Shown: piece by piece, positions 33,643-45,129 of the stretch
Layout of the letters: every line of letters starts with the position of its first letter
Position numbering within the stretch: the stretch's first letter is position 1
NCBI GenBank assembly: GCA_963970005.1
Contig: CAXAMN010021618.1
Span: forward strand, 590,982 to 654,981
DNA: 64,000 nt
Origin: Durusdinium trenchii
Taxonomy: Eukaryota; Sar; Dinophyceae; Suessiales; Symbiodiniaceae
Reading direction: 5' to 3'
Position numbers and translations under genes: made by a program
Notes under the pieces: model-generated
What the model saw: the letters and a program-made list of their open reading frames with translations, nothing else
What the model was told of the DNA's origin: nothing
Database searches by the model: none

Positions 33643-34760
33643 AATGCTTTCATCGTTCGTATCGTTTGTTCGGCCGTTTCGTGCACGACTGTTGTGGCCT
33701 TGTTTTCGAGGGTCCGGCGTTCAGGGTACAATGCATTATGCTGGGGTCTCAATAGTGCATTCGCCGGCGTTGCTTTTTTGTAATCATAGTGTCTGCCTTA
33801 GGAAAATTGAGGTGCTGCTACATACTTGCTCTGGCCCTCGCCCACACACTCTGTATCGCTCTGAACATGCGGGCTACACAAGTGCAGGTCTCTTCCCCAA
33901 GGGATCACTGCGCTGAAGAAGTCCCTCGAATGGAGAGAGCAAGGAAGCTACACACCGCCCTGCGCGGTGGAGCTGAAGATTCAATCAAATCACAAAATCC
34001 AAATAAGTCCAGTTAGATTGTTCGCAGGTCTTCTGCACTGAAACAAAGGAGCAAAATATTAAATGAAGAGCATACAAAGATCCTAAAAAATGTGTGACGG
34101 TAACCGTAACAACTAGCAATCCTCTAAATGGTGTGGTGTGGGAGTAAGTCTACATGAGTCTACATGTGAGAAGGGATTTGTACTTCCATGTCGGCCAATA
34201 GTATAATAGTGTGCTAGAAAGGATCAGGTGTATATATTATATTAATATAATATATGTGTGTAGCTTGTTTGTCTGCATTCGATAGAAATCTTATGATCAA
34301 ATGCGTTTGCCAGAAGAAAGAAAGTACACAATGAGAAGCCAGAGAACCCACAGACTCATCTGGGTGGAACACTGAAAGCACAGGAGACAGCTTCAGTTTG
34401 TCAAGCCGCCGCTTTCGGTAATTATGCACATATCTTCACGGCACAAAAACTCGCCAGCAAGTGCTATGCTGTGAAGATGCTCCACATGCTGTGCTTGGCT
34501 CAACATGTGCGGTGCTCATTTGGAGTCCTTGGAGTCGGTTGAGTCGGATTCCTCCAGAGTGACGCTCTGTTGGCGTCCCACCGCTGCGGCAGAACGTGCC
34601 CCACCGAAGCTACAACCGTTCAATGTTACTTTCTGCACATCTTTTTGGGGGACAAGACCTCCTAACATTCACAAAATTTTAGATTTATGAATTTGCTGAA
34701 ATGACATAATGTTGAAACATGTGTTTTAACAGGATGCAGAAATCCACCCACCCTCCCCAC
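33643..34760. other. No supported gene
   Basis: Includes an AT-rich palindromic patch near 34232-34260. Plus-strand frames of 60-90 codons here show no motif. Confidence 0.5.
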
Positions 34761-34888
34761 CTTGGGCCGCGTGTCTCTTAAGGTGAGCTCTGCCACTTCC
34801 TTAGTACAGACTTCGACGAACTGTAGCCTTCGTAGACCTTGTCTATCAAAAAGGAGGCCAAAAGCTGCCATAGCCCAGATGACATCCA
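34761..34888 (-). CDS. Exon of a RAP/OPR-like repeat protein, tentative
   Basis: 128 bases with acceptor gaattaag and donor CCCAAG|GTGGGG. The peptide is DVIWAMAAFGLLFDRQ followed by LQFVEVCTKEVAEL. The I-W-A-[MF]-A-x-[FL]-G pattern recalls helical repeats of organelle RNA-binding proteins (RAP/octotricopeptide type), which are common in dinoflagellates. One exon is not enough to assign the family. Confidence 0.35.
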
Positions 34889-35167
34889 CTTAATTCAGCC
34901 CTGTCACTGAGACAAAGGGCACGCCTTTGGGAAAGGCGCCCGCCAAGCAGCAGCCCACTGAGTACCTAAAGTGATTGCAAGGCAGTTGAACAAGAGCAAC
35001 CGGCAAATATGTAGTAAATTAGCTTCACAGCCAGCAAGCTTCGTCGAGTCACACACAACACGCAAGCATTGCGAAGAACACTGCAGTCGAAGACAGAACC
35101 GTCAAGCCAGGGAGCTCCATCTGGCACCAAAAGGACAAGGCAGGAACTGTCACATGCGCCGGTCAAT

Positions 35168-35205
35168 TAGGTTGGCTAGGTTGGAGGCCATCGCTAGCAA
35201 GGTTT
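35168..35205. repeat. GGTTGGAGGCCATCGC repeat copy
   Basis: One full copy preceded by a partial AGGTTGG, followed by TAGCAAGGTT. Confidence 0.75.
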
Positions 35206-35373
35206 AGTCCATCAAAGTCATACCGCGAAACTGAATTCTGGTTTTCACATCACCCATCATCCCAACTCGGCTACCCCAACAGCACAGCCAAGGCTAACCA
35301 AAACTACAAAATATGTTGGTTTCCGTTGATCTATTTATGCAATCACAAAAAGGCCAATGCAAACTGAAATATA

Positions 35374-35514
35374 ATCAACAACAACAACAACAACAACTAC
35401 TACAACAACAACAAAAACAAAAACAAAAACAACAAAAACAACACCACCAACAACACCAATACCACCAACACCAGCAGCAGCAGCAGCAGCAGCAACAACA
35501 ACAACAACAACAAA
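35374..35514. repeat. (CAA/CAG)n trinucleotide repeat
   Basis: ~140 bases of imperfect CAA, CCA and CAG triplets. The plus strand could encode a glutamine-rich tract, but no gene context supports translation. Confidence 0.9.
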
Positions 35515-35826
35515 GCATACAATAACGCGCAAGAATCTGCCTGACTCCAAGCCAAGGCGAAATGTCCCAACTGTCCTATGATGATTGGGAAGAACAACAT
35601 GATGTCGAGCTGGACGGCTTGCCTGACAGCGCTCACAAAACACTGGCAGGAGCTGCTGGTTTGTCATTCAATGGCCCAATGACCCAATGGCTGTGGGAGG
35701 AGATAATTGCTGTAATGCCTTTTTCAGTTGCAGGGATATCATGTCTGACTTGGGCTGACACTGCCGAGTTTGAAGATTCACACAAGGCAAACCTTTGTAT
35801 AGCCGGAACAGAGCTCATCAGGGGAC

Positions 35827-37110
35827 ATGTGTCTTGAAGCGCGTTCGGTGTTCGAGCGGCTTGCTGAAGGGGATTTCCATGTCCTAGCTTTGGATTTGTG
35901 CGCGCAAGAGGGTTACCTGTCCATGAAAAGACCACAAACAGGAATCCTTTGGAAGAAATTGCTTGTTAATTTCTTGGCCTTCTGGAGCGGATTCGAACTG
36001 AAAGACCTAGCACGCTCATCATGGGTGGTTCAGTCCGAATTGCACAAGGGGATCTCAGCTTTTGAAGCAAGAAGACATCGTTCCAAGGTTCGCGCGGTAC
36101 TGGGATGAGTTTGTAGCTCTCCTTGAGCAGGGACGTGAAATCCTTGCAAAGTGTGACGTCGCATGGATTGAGTTGTCGCGGGCTTGTCGGTATTGGAAGA
36201 GTGAGAACGTGGAAGCACTCATCACAGAGTTGTGTCCATACAAGGTTTTCATTGACCGATGTCATCTCATGTCCGCAAAGCAGAACAATGCAAAGCATAC
36301 ATATCGCGCGCAGTCATCCCATCCGATCTAGTGTTTTCGACGCAAGTGCGAGCGTGATCACGTTCCTTTGAATTCTCGAAACCTTCACGGTGTGGGGTTT
36401 GTATCTGACGAACCTGAGCCGCGCAGCGCTTCAGAGCATCCTTGACTTCTTTTGAAATTTTTCCAGAAAGCACCAAGGGATTTTTGGCGCACCAAAAGAA
36501 TTTTTTTGCGAGAGAACCTTTTGCGCAAGGAGAAAACCAAAACCTAAATAGTCTTTGAGTTTTTACTCAGTTTTCGAGTCATCAGCAACTTTTGGCAGCC
36601 TTTTCTCGGTTGGAGCTTGAAAGCTACAAAGCAGAGGAAGTTTTCGTATTGTATGACACGCGCATTTGCCGCACTTAGGCTGAATGTGAGCCCATAGTCT
36701 GCGAGTCCTGTGGTGAATGCTTGTGTGCGCAGCTCTGCCGGTGAGCGGCCTGTCGTGAACGTGCATGTTGATTTGAGTGATGGAGCTGGGAGTTCTTCTG
36801 ATTATGTCAGGGTGGAACCACCAGTGACCTCTTCAAAACGCAAAGCCCAACGAGCTTGCTGCAATAATGAACAAGGCAGCTGGCTACAATTCAGTGAATG
36901 AGAGTGCAGTATCTAATTTGGAATCAGTTTTAATGCACAGTGCATGCGCCTACTCCACCTCTCTATGTCCGCATTGCAGCCATCAATGGCTTAGCAGACC
37001 AAGCTGCAAAAGTCTCTGCTTTGAACGGGCAGTTGTTTACAGTGGCTGAAGCGCATGCTGGTGAGTTCCAGCTAGTGATCGCTGTGCTGTGAGGGGGTCT
37101 GAAAAGTCAC
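35827..37110 (+). pseudogene. Decayed retroelement fragment
   Basis: Plus-strand frames that change repeatedly: 35827-36108 (FHVLALDLCAQEGYLSMK), 36062-36331 (VAWIELSRACRYWKSENVEAL then KVFIDRCHLM) and, near 36975-37080, GLADQAAKVSALNGQLF then AEAHAGEFQLVIAVL. The E-[LW]-[SP]-[RQ]...YW...V and DGC/DRC pattern matches, from memory, a recurrent domain of dinoflagellate Copia-like elements. Stops and frame changes show it is dead. It lies opposite in strand to the host genes. Confidence 0.45.
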
Positions 37111-38198
37111 TTCTTGAAGTTCCTTGTGAGCCAGCGCGAAGGTCCCAAAGGCCCACTTGAACGATAGTGTTCATGTTTTTGGCCACTCTTGACTTCAGTC
37201 AAGAACACCTTTTATCCATGTGAGCGAACGCCAAGATTGACCCAATCTTGGCAAGCCGCGTAACTCGAAGAGTCGTGGGAGCAGCGGAAAATAAGTGCAT
37301 CGGGATTTCAAATCGAGAAGTGTACCAAAGTTTTCAGTCTCTTGGAGTTTGGCATTCTACACTTAGATCCATCTAGTTTTAGGCGTTGCATAAAACGACG
37401 TTCAGAACTTCTCAGCAGCCCTCAGCTTCCGGGGGATCCGGCAAGGGATAATCTGATTGCCTTCACCTGCCCAGAAAACCTGCTTACCTTCACCTGCTTC
37501 TACTCACAGCTCTACTCACATCTGGTTACCTCCTTCTTCTTCTTCTGGTCTCAGTTGTTTAGGGGGAATCATTCATCTGTGTTGGGCTCTGCCCAGGCAC
37601 ACTAACAGTGACCTCACAAGTCCTACCATGAAAAGCACCGCAATATAGCCTAGCCACAATTTGCACCTGGATGACTTTCATTTGCCTCTTTCACGCTGTC
37701 TACAATGGTGGTACACGCACACACCCCTCAAGTACATCAGAAGCCTTTTCCCATCTGAGACCCACAAGTCAGCATCCACCAAACAATTTGTACATTTACG
37801 AAGTAAGCCACAGAGACGAACTGTCAAACAGTCAACCGTTCCAGCTTGCTGTCATCAACTTGGACCTCCTGGGCTTCTTTCAATGTTTGGTTCAATAGGC
37901 TCAAGGTGAGGACCGGCAATTCACATGCTCTTGGGCGAATGATTTTACCCTTGTCCCCCACTTGTCTCCCGTGTGCCCATACGAATCTGCAGAATCTCAG
38001 CACACCATTCACCGATAGTTTGGCTGATGGTATCGCCCGGAGAAAAGAAAATGAGCTGCTGCTGGGCGGAGCCTGGCTGGGCGGCAGGGGGGCGCCTGCT
38101 TTATTAAACCAATAGAAAACTCATAGCCCTCTCTTTAAAAGAAACGAAAAGGAACTCAACCCAAAAAACACAAAACTGACGACAAAATTGATCAAAAT
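37111..38198. other. No supported gene
   Basis: Short open frames only. Around 37457-37530 TTCACCTGC-type segments recur at short spacing. Nothing else seen. Confidence 0.5.
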
Positions 38199-38765
38199 TG
38201 TGGTCTGATTTGTGTCGTTTGGTGCAATGTTTGGTATGGTGTGTGTCAATGTTTGTGATCGCGCGTGGTTTTTTGTGGTATGACTTGTAGTTTTTTGTTG
38301 CATTTTTTGCGGTATGGTTTGCGATCGCGTTTGTGGCTTTTTGTGGTATGACTTGTATTTTGCGATATGTTTTGTGGTGTGATTTGTGGTCGCGTTTGTG
38401 GTTTTTTGTGGTAGGACTTGTGGTTTTTGTTGTATTTTGTGTGGTATGATTTGCGGTTGCATTTGTGGTCTTTTGTAGTATGACTTGCGTTTTTTGTGGC
38501 TATGATTTGCGGTCGCGTTTGTGGTTTTTTGTGGTGTGACTTGTGGTTTTTGTGGCATTTTTTGTGGTGTGATTTGTGGTTTTTGAGTATAAGTATAAGA
38601 TCAAAGGTGGGTGGCAGGAGACAAGGTCAAGCGCATTGATTTTGTGATTTTTGTGGTGTGATTTGTGGTCGCGCTTGTGGTTTTTTGTGGTACGACTTGT
38701 GGCTTTTTGTTGCGCGATGTGCGGTCGCGTTTGTGGTTTTTTGTTGTATTTTGCGTGGTACGAAA
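38199..38765. repeat. GT-rich minisatellite, ~60-70 bp unit
   Basis: About eight degenerate copies of a unit built from GTGGTATGATTTG, CGGTCGCGTTTGTGG and TTTTTTGTGGTATGACTTG. Copies are interrupted once (38587-38645) by unrelated sequence. The minus strand is open through much of it, giving repeated T/H/K/N-rich peptides, which is a by-product of the repeat. Confidence 0.85.
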
Positions 38766-39611
38766 CAGAATCAATCAAGCGCAGGAAATGGAACCTTTGT
38801 GAAAATTTTGGGCGGGGGGCCGGGAGCCAGAGCCAACTTGGACTTGGCTCTCATCCTGCTCCAAATGTAATCATAATCTCCCTTTTCCCCCTTCCTTTCC
38901 CTCTTCCTTTGGCTGCGAGAGCACAAAACTCCTGGCCACCTGCTACCGTTCCAGTCTTGAGCCTTTATTTATACCATATCATTTTGGACAGTTTGGACTC
39001 TTGCTAACTTAGGGTTTGGTTGGGGTCGGGTGCGAGTTGCGTAGAAGGACTTGATTTGTTTTAGAAGATTCAATCAAGAGGGGGATAAATAGTTCTGGGC
39101 TGGAGGGTGTGAAAAGTTATATTGTCAGCTGACCGTATTCTTAAGTCTTTCGTTGAAATTGAACCCGGGTATATTGTCAATTGCCCAGTGGGCATTTCGC
39201 CTATGGGTGGGTTTGGTTTGATTTACTTACCTTACATTACATTTGAAAGAGGCTGCACTGATACAGCGGTGAAACTAAGATGAAATTGGCAACCCATTAG
39301 AATAAGCCAATAAGTTAAGTCAAGTCATTGAACTATTGAATATCCCATGGGCGCACCAAACTACATGAGCAAAATATTAATCTTGCGGTAAGTAGGGTCA
39401 CTCATTCTTTGAATTGCCATTTGAGGTTGTCCAATTAGTGAAGGATGTGAAGGGATGATGTTGGTTGTTTTTGGTTTGCAAAATTGAACTTTAGAGTTAA
39501 CCCGCCCACTGATCCAATCATTTTGCATTTCCTAGACCAGAACCCGCCCACTGGTCCAATCATTGTGCGTTTCCTAGACCAGAACTTGCAATCCAATTTC
39601 CTTAAACGACA
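38766..39611. other. No supported gene
   Basis: Contains a tandem duplication at 39499-39586. No coding signal. Confidence 0.5.
39499..39586. repeat. Tandem duplication, ~44-bp unit
   Basis: Two adjacent copies sharing CCCGCCCACTG, TCCAATCATT and TTTCCTAGACCAGAAC, with a few substitutions. Confidence 0.85.
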
Positions 39612-40090
39612 CTAAATATGATTGTGGTTTTTGGTGTGTGGTTTTAAAGGCCCTGACCCTTTACGACTGTTACTGTGGAAGGGGAGCCCAACATCTGCGA
39701 CACTTGTGTCTTGCTCCTTAGTCTGATTCCAAGTTGGAACTAGCTGGACCCTCCAAGTGGAACACTCAAACTCACACGATGGCCTCCACCCTACTAGCGC
39801 TGGCCTCAACCCTAAGAGCGACGGCCTAGACAGAATACTTTCGTCGAAGTCTGGGCCGCGGAAACAGTTACTCATTCGCACGCGAGCAACCAACAACCTG
39901 TAGACGAGCTGCATGACTTCAACCTGTTCTTGGTACTTCCTTGGCTGCGCGACTTCGGACACACGCGCCACCTGGACCTCTCCTCGGCTGCAGCACGATT
40001 CATCGAGGAACGCCGACGCGGCGAGCGGCAGTGTCGGCGCCACGTTCGGAGCGATGTCCGCTCCACGACCCTAGGCACAGCCCAAGCCAT
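39612..40090 (-). CDS. GC-rich exon-like frame, uncertain
   Basis: Two overlapping minus-strand frames. One begins MAPTLPLAASAFLDESC and continues GEVQVARVSEVAQPRKYQEQ up to a GTTGAAG donor. The other begins MAWAVPRVVERTS. The patch 39950-40090 is distinctly richer in GC than its surroundings, as first coding exons often are. The 3' part (39778-39830) overlaps an inverted copy of the GGTTGGAGGCC repeat, so coding should end before it. Confidence 0.3.
39778..39830. repeat. Inverted, degraded GGTTGGAGGCC repeats
   Basis: Reads GATGGCCTCCACC, GCTGGCCTCAACC and GCGACGGCC on the plus strand: three diverged copies of the 31371-31440 unit in the opposite orientation. Confidence 0.65.
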
Positions 40091-40316
40091 TGGCAGGGAA
40101 AAGCGAAAGCCCCAGCCACACGCCGTACGAATACGAAAGTGAATGTCAATTTGCCCTTTTCAAAAATACCATGAACACAACCATCAACTGAGATGAAAAA
40201 AGGCTAAGCGACACGCAAATGAGTGGCTGCCTCTAATCTGTGGCGAGCTGACTCAACGGCCCACACAGCTGCAATTCGCTCATGGACTTTCCAAAGCGGC
40301 GTCCCATAGGCCACAG

Positions 40317-41146
40317 TCAGCCAACGGTCATCACCACTGTCAGCTTTGCAACAGCAAAAAACTCATCTGCCGTTCGAATCCCTTGCTCGCGCATTGTCTT
40401 GCCAAAATCCAGGCGTTGACCCTTTTCGGCTTTCTGTCTCGAATCAACCTTGCCAAAACGGTCGGGTGTCCGGTGTCCAGGGAAAGCAAAAAAATAGCAT
40501 GGGTCCAGGTGTTCTCTAGGTCTTTTGCAGTAGGCACAAAGTAATAAGCAAACGCATTCCAATACACACTCCTTCCGGTTCCTGCAGCCGAACAGTGCAT
40601 GTATGCCTCTCCCTGCCGCAAATCATTATCGATCGAGCGCCATCTATGTCTTTCATCGTGTCTACAATCACATGAGAGCGACTTTCGCGCTGCACTGCCA
40701 CCTCTGCATCCACATCTTTCTTCTCAACATCGTTTCTGAGCCATCCGATCCTTTTCCCAATGATATCTCCTGAGATCACTTCACGAAAGGTATCAGAAAG
40801 GAACTCCTGTTCCTTGTGCCTTTTGGTCTTTCTACGTCCTGATGAGGGGGTGGCACAAAAATGGATTACAAATGTCCGCTCATGCGAATGTCCATCTCCC
40901 TCGGTCAGCGATGAGTCGCCCCTGTACCCACATACCTTCCTTTTTTCGCTCTATCATGGGGGTCACCTGCCACAATCCTGTTCCCTGGGCACCTGCATCG
41001 TCGTCATACAACTTCAACTCATAGTAAGCATTCTCAACCACATCAAATTCCCTGAAGTACTCAGGGTTATCCGGCAGGTGAACCCACAGCCCCGGCATCT
41101 CACCGCAGGTGTCACCGCACCCGCAGGTGAAAAACCCTTCAAACAG
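40317..41146 (-). CDS. Three-exon 3' part of a gene with a Cys/Gly-rich segment, unknown product
   Basis: Exon 41146-40974 (acceptor tttcaag; donor GGATT|GTGGCAG) encodes GFFTCGCGDTCGEMPGLWVH then LPDNPEYFREFDV and YYELKLYDDDAGA. Exon 40921-40570 (acceptor ggtacag; donor GGA|GTGTGT) encodes GDGHSHERTFVIHF, KRIGWLRNDVEKKDVDAEV and DTMKDIDGARSIMICGRE. Exon 40448-40317 (acceptor ggcaag) encodes GQRLDFGKTMREQGIRTADE and ends in a stop. All three junction phases match, which strongly supports the model. The start lies upstream of 41146. I recognise no family; the paired cysteines in the first exon might bind metal. Confidence 0.6.
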
Positions 41147-41799
41147 CTTGAAACCAAAAGCGAAAAGAGCATAAAAGCTCGTTCCCTAGCTGCGCGACGG
41201 GCCACTCGGGGCAATATAAAGCCTGGGGTATGTGCATCTGTATGTGCATGCAAAAATTGATATGATTAATAATACACTTTCTAATTGTGCGCTTGCTTTA
41301 CACCGACTCACTCATCTATGAAATGCTTCAGCAAGTGTGGCTCTGCCATGTCCACTCGCAAATCAATTTGCAGGGGAGGGCTGGAGTGCTGATTCTGACG
41401 AAGACCCATTCACAAATACTTCAAATGCCCTTCCTGGAGAGGCGGGGAATTCCACGCTTGCACTTGCATGCCAGCACTCACATGTGCCTCATGTTGTAGC
41501 GCACCAAGGCTGGGTTTTCAGGGTTGTTCGCTACAAACTGCATGCCAATGAAGACGAGCAAAAATCCTCAGAGCACACTTCTGAATGAAAAAATGCAGCA
41601 ATGACAAACGACCGACAAGAAGTCTACGAATCTAAGATCAAAAAGAAGCACTAAAAACTGTGATCCGTCTACTATGATGTCCACAACGCCTCAGCAGCTA
41701 AGCCCCCAGGCCAAGGCCGAACGGAACAGCACTGAGCAATGCCATCGGTGCCTTGCGAGGTGCACCCGGCACAGCAACACATTGACAATTGCTAGTTAC

Positions 41800-42969
41800 C
41801 CAACTGCTCTGAGGCAAGGGCATTGAGCGCCTGCATAAAGGTTGCCATCGTTGGGTTCATGAGCGCCAAAGGCCAACCAAAGCCTGAGAAAATAAGAGAG
41901 AGGCTGAAAAAGAAAGGAGCCAGCTACCACCGAGTCGGCCAACTTTGGGCAGGAGGACCTCGTTGCACCACGTTCGGCCACAACCACCGTGAAAAAGACT
42001 TGATCCCGACAAAATCATCTGAATCGCCAACGGCCCAAGCTCCCCGGCGCTCAGCGGCATCCAGGAGTGGCAGCATGTATGCACAAGCAGCGATCAAGCG
42101 GGTTGGCAGACTGTCGTCCTCCGCAGAAACTCTGCAGACTGTCGTTTGGGAACTCGAGCTTAAGCCTTTAGATATATGACATTATCTGACTTTCAACCCT
42201 TGTCAGAGGTGTGACAAGAGGTATCAGAGGCATGTTGTCAATGCTTATCCAACATGCACATGGCTCATGGACTTGCGATAGAAGGATTACGTCAAGGTTC
42301 ACAGTTTGGTTGCTTGTTTTTTGCCTTTATTGCTAATGCAAGACAAATCTACACCCATATCAATCTCATCATGGTTTGTGAGAGTGTCAAAGGACCGCTC
42401 GCCCCTGAGCATTTCCAAACACGAGGGTGTGTGAGTGCCACGGGCACCTCGTTCCGCTCTGGCAGGCTTGCCAGAAACTCTTGCTTCTGCCGTTCCAGCT
42501 CTTCCTGGCTTGTTCATCAGAAACGCTCACAAACAGCAAGGTCTTTGAAGAACCAACCTTTCAGACCGCGCTTTCCCGCCCTTTGGCCATGACCCAGATC
42601 CCGGCCTGCTCCTGCCTCTCACGCTCCTTTGCACGCATCTCTTCTTCGATTCTCCTCTCCTGTCTGATCTCTGGTACCCACCGACACCCGCTGCTGCGTC
42701 AGGACGAAATCCATGCCAAGATGTGGGTTTTATTGGGTGCACACTGCACGGAACAAAGCAGCCTAGGGAAGCAATGTCATGCTAGAAAGCACTGAGAAAG
42801 CCAATGGAGGAGTGGGCAAGGAAGACCTCCCAAAACAAGCTCCTCTTTCTCAAACTCCTGCAGGGTCTGCTCAACACCTCAGAGGGTTGCTCCATGAGCT
42901 TGTTGACTTCAAGCCGTAAAGACTCCCAAGTGAAAGAGAGATGTGGTTCCGATTTTTGTCCCGCATTAG
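41800..42969 (-). CDS. Coiled-coil protein leading to a Tic20-like membrane segment, tentative
   Basis: Exons with matching phases: 42969-42878 (TWESLRLEVNKLMEQPSE), 42857-42827 (EFEKEELVLG), 42670-42567 (RRIEEEMRAKERERQEQAGI), 42504-42448 (EELERQKQEFLASLPERNE). After a space come 42131-42049 (TRLIAACAYMLPLLDAAE) and 41883-41800 (FGWPLALMNPTMATFMQALN), joined by a GC-AG intron in phase. The first group is a charged coiled coil. The second resembles the RL.A..AYLLPLL[DE]...[YF]G start of Tic20, a channel subunit of the plastid inner-membrane import machinery. The link between the two groups is not phase-resolved, so they may be two genes. Tic20 assignment rests on one motif. The last exon ends in a GTAACT donor, so more exons follow. 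Confidence 0.45.
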
Positions 42970-43374
42970 CTGTTGCGTCCCAAGGAAAACTATAGTATAA
43001 TTATTAGCCACAACAATTCTACTCTAACAGCAAGGGTATCAACCTCGATTGCCCTCCAAACAGGGTGATTTGATCTGGAATCTGAACAGTACAAGCCGTA
43101 CAAGTCGTACTCGACTTAAAAGAAGTTGGAACAAAAAAATATATTCTTGGCCGAGGCACGTTGAAGGCTGAACTCCTGGCCGAGCTCTTGGTACAAGTCA
43201 GGATCTACTCTGTCTTTACATTCCGTCTTTACTGCTTTTTTTAAAGTTCAACTTTGCTTTTGACTTTGTTTATGTTCCTTTTCGATTCCTTTCCTTAGTC
43301 TGTTTTCTGGCCGTTCTTTTGTCTTTCCCTTCTTTCTTCATTTGCTTTCTTTCTGAACAGGGAGGGCTCAACTA

Positions 43375-43808
43375 TCACAAGAGCAACTGCACAAATAACT
43401 GCTCCTCGGTCTGCAAGACACCGTCTCCGTTCTGATCCAGTGCCTGGCTAAATTGTGATGATAACATGGGCGGATCTTGGCACCTGGACAACAGGAAGGC
43501 CACTTCCAGAGATTCAATTCACGAGAAATGCAAGACATATATTAAATTTGGGGATTATTCCTATCAGCAACAGAGTTCTAACAATGTTAGTGGGAATGAA
43601 ACAAACGAGCAAAGGACGCTACTAGGGGCTCCTGGCCTTACTACTAGGAACAAGAAGCTATTAGGGGCTCCTGGCATGGCGACTAGGAGCAAGGACGCTA
43701 TTGAAGGCCAAGTTCGCCTTTTGAAGGTGCCAAGTACTCGCTGGGTTCTTTCGTTTCCTCATCGCCAACCTCCAAAAGCCGATGGGCTTTGGCGTCGTCA
43801 AGCTCAAT
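43375..43808 (-). CDS. EF-hand exon and a neighbouring exon
   Basis: 43443-43375 follows a gccag acceptor and ends in a stop. It encodes ALDQNGDGVLQTEEQLFVQL, a full EF-hand loop (D-x-N-x-D-G-x-x-x-x-x-E), so the C-terminus of this protein should bind calcium. 43808-43698, upstream, encodes IELDDAKAHRLLEVGDEETK; it has a likely donor at GAG|GTTGGC, and its only stop comes from a CTAG-type repeat at its edge. Whether the two exons belong to one gene is inference. Calmodulin-like proteins, EF-hand kinases and ion channels are all possible. Confidence 0.5.
43614..43700. repeat. CTAG-rich dispersed repeat
   Basis: Contains GCTACTAGGGGCTCCTGGCC, TTACTACTAGGAACAAG and GACTAGGAGCAAGGACGC. Its edge overlaps the end of the 43698-43808 reading frame. 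Confidence 0.9.
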
Positions 43809-44157
43809 CTTGCATTCCTGGTGCAATCGAGTCGATCGAGTCTCAAATCATTCTAGATCATCTCAGCATTTCAGCGTTGGTGGATATTTGACAAAGAAGG
43901 AGGCAGTATCGCACTGAAAGTCCCACGTGCTCTTGAGTCAGGTATCTAAAAGTGGTGCAAAACATCACTGGCCTCTACGGGCTAGTGCAGGCAGATTGCT
44001 AAGCGTTCTGTCTAGATGCTGACCATCCAATCTAGTCTACTAGTCAGGTTATAAGTAGGAAGCAAAATCTGAATCAAACGGAACTCGCTTGTGCTCTTCT
44101 AGTGGTCAAGGAAGTTTAAGTCTGTCAACAGCACTTGAAACTAGAAGCAATGACCAT

Positions 44158-44237
44158 ACTGGTAGCTCCTGGCCTTTCTACTAGTAACACGAACCTACGA
44201 GTAGCAAAGGGCATCGCTACGAACGGAGCAAGGATGC
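44158..44237. repeat. CTAG-rich dispersed repeat
   Basis: Degraded copy (GTAGCTCCTGGCC, TACTAGTAACACG, GGGCATCGCTACG, GAGCAAGGATGCC). It ends exactly where the exon at 44238-44308 would have its donor. Confidence 0.75.
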
Positions 44238-44308
44238 CGATTTGCGTCCCAAGAGGTCGTCCAAAGCATTTCGAGGCGCCCATCCTGGCTCACTCCAAAC
44301 TGGAGCTC
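44238..44308 (-). CDS. Isolated exon, product not recognised
   Basis: 71 bases; acceptor atctgcag; possible GC donor at AATCG|GCATCC. Encodes ELQFGVSQDGRLEMLWTTSW. The donor-side intron would begin in a CTAG-type repeat. May belong with the EF-hand or coiled-coil exons around it. Confidence 0.4.
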
Positions 44309-45129
44309 CTGCAGATTCCAGTTCAACGATGGTCACACATGCAACGATAGACTTGTCACACCTGATCAAATGAACATCGCTGCTATCCAAAACCATGTGC
44401 CTCATTCTGTATAAACTTAAGAAGCATGCAACTCAAGTGCACTAGCACATAGTGGCATAGTAGCACTCAAAATCTCGCCGTGCTCGCCTTTTCGTCGAGC
44501 GTTCCCGAGCTATCCAAATCCCAGGAGCGAAACAAGGCCAATCTCTTTCGCCTGCGGATCACAAAAGCATTCCATCATGACAGACTCAATGACAGACTAA
44601 AAAGCATTCCTGAATGGCTCTTGAGGGCGATAAAGAACAGTTTAAGATTGGACCAAAGGGCATCACATTGCAATAGTATGCATGTATATACTGTATATTC
44701 ACACCCTGTTGGACACCATGTTGTCTTACCTGTCCTCATGTTGTTTGAGTCTGTTTCGAAGGACTCAGTTGTAACCCTAAAAGGATCAAAGAACAAACAC
44801 ACACTTAAGGCAAATCACATTTTTCAAGTGGCCCTGATCTTCTTCTGCAAGTTTCACAAGAGAAAATGGTGTCCACTTCTCCTAGGGTTGGAATCGTTCA
44901 GGACCTTTCAGGATATTCTGCATCTCCATGTGCCATCAGAAGCTCCCGTTTGTCCCTGTGCCTCTCTTCCGCTGCAGAGATCGCCTGGAATGTTGTCACG
45001 GCGCATGTCGGGTAAATGCTTTCAGTGATTTGCCAGATCACATAACCGTAGCCTCAAGTTACCAAAATCCCAACCCACTAAAGTTGGAATCACTGATCCA
45101 CCAGAATTGTTCATCGCCCTTTTTCTTGC

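Noticed and set aside
35374-35514. Polyglutamine protein in the CAA/CAG tract
   Set aside because: The open frame is explained by the repeat; there is no flanking coding sequence or splice border.
44480-45028. 182-codon plus-strand frame
   Set aside because: No motif, opposite to the local gene direction, and no splice support.
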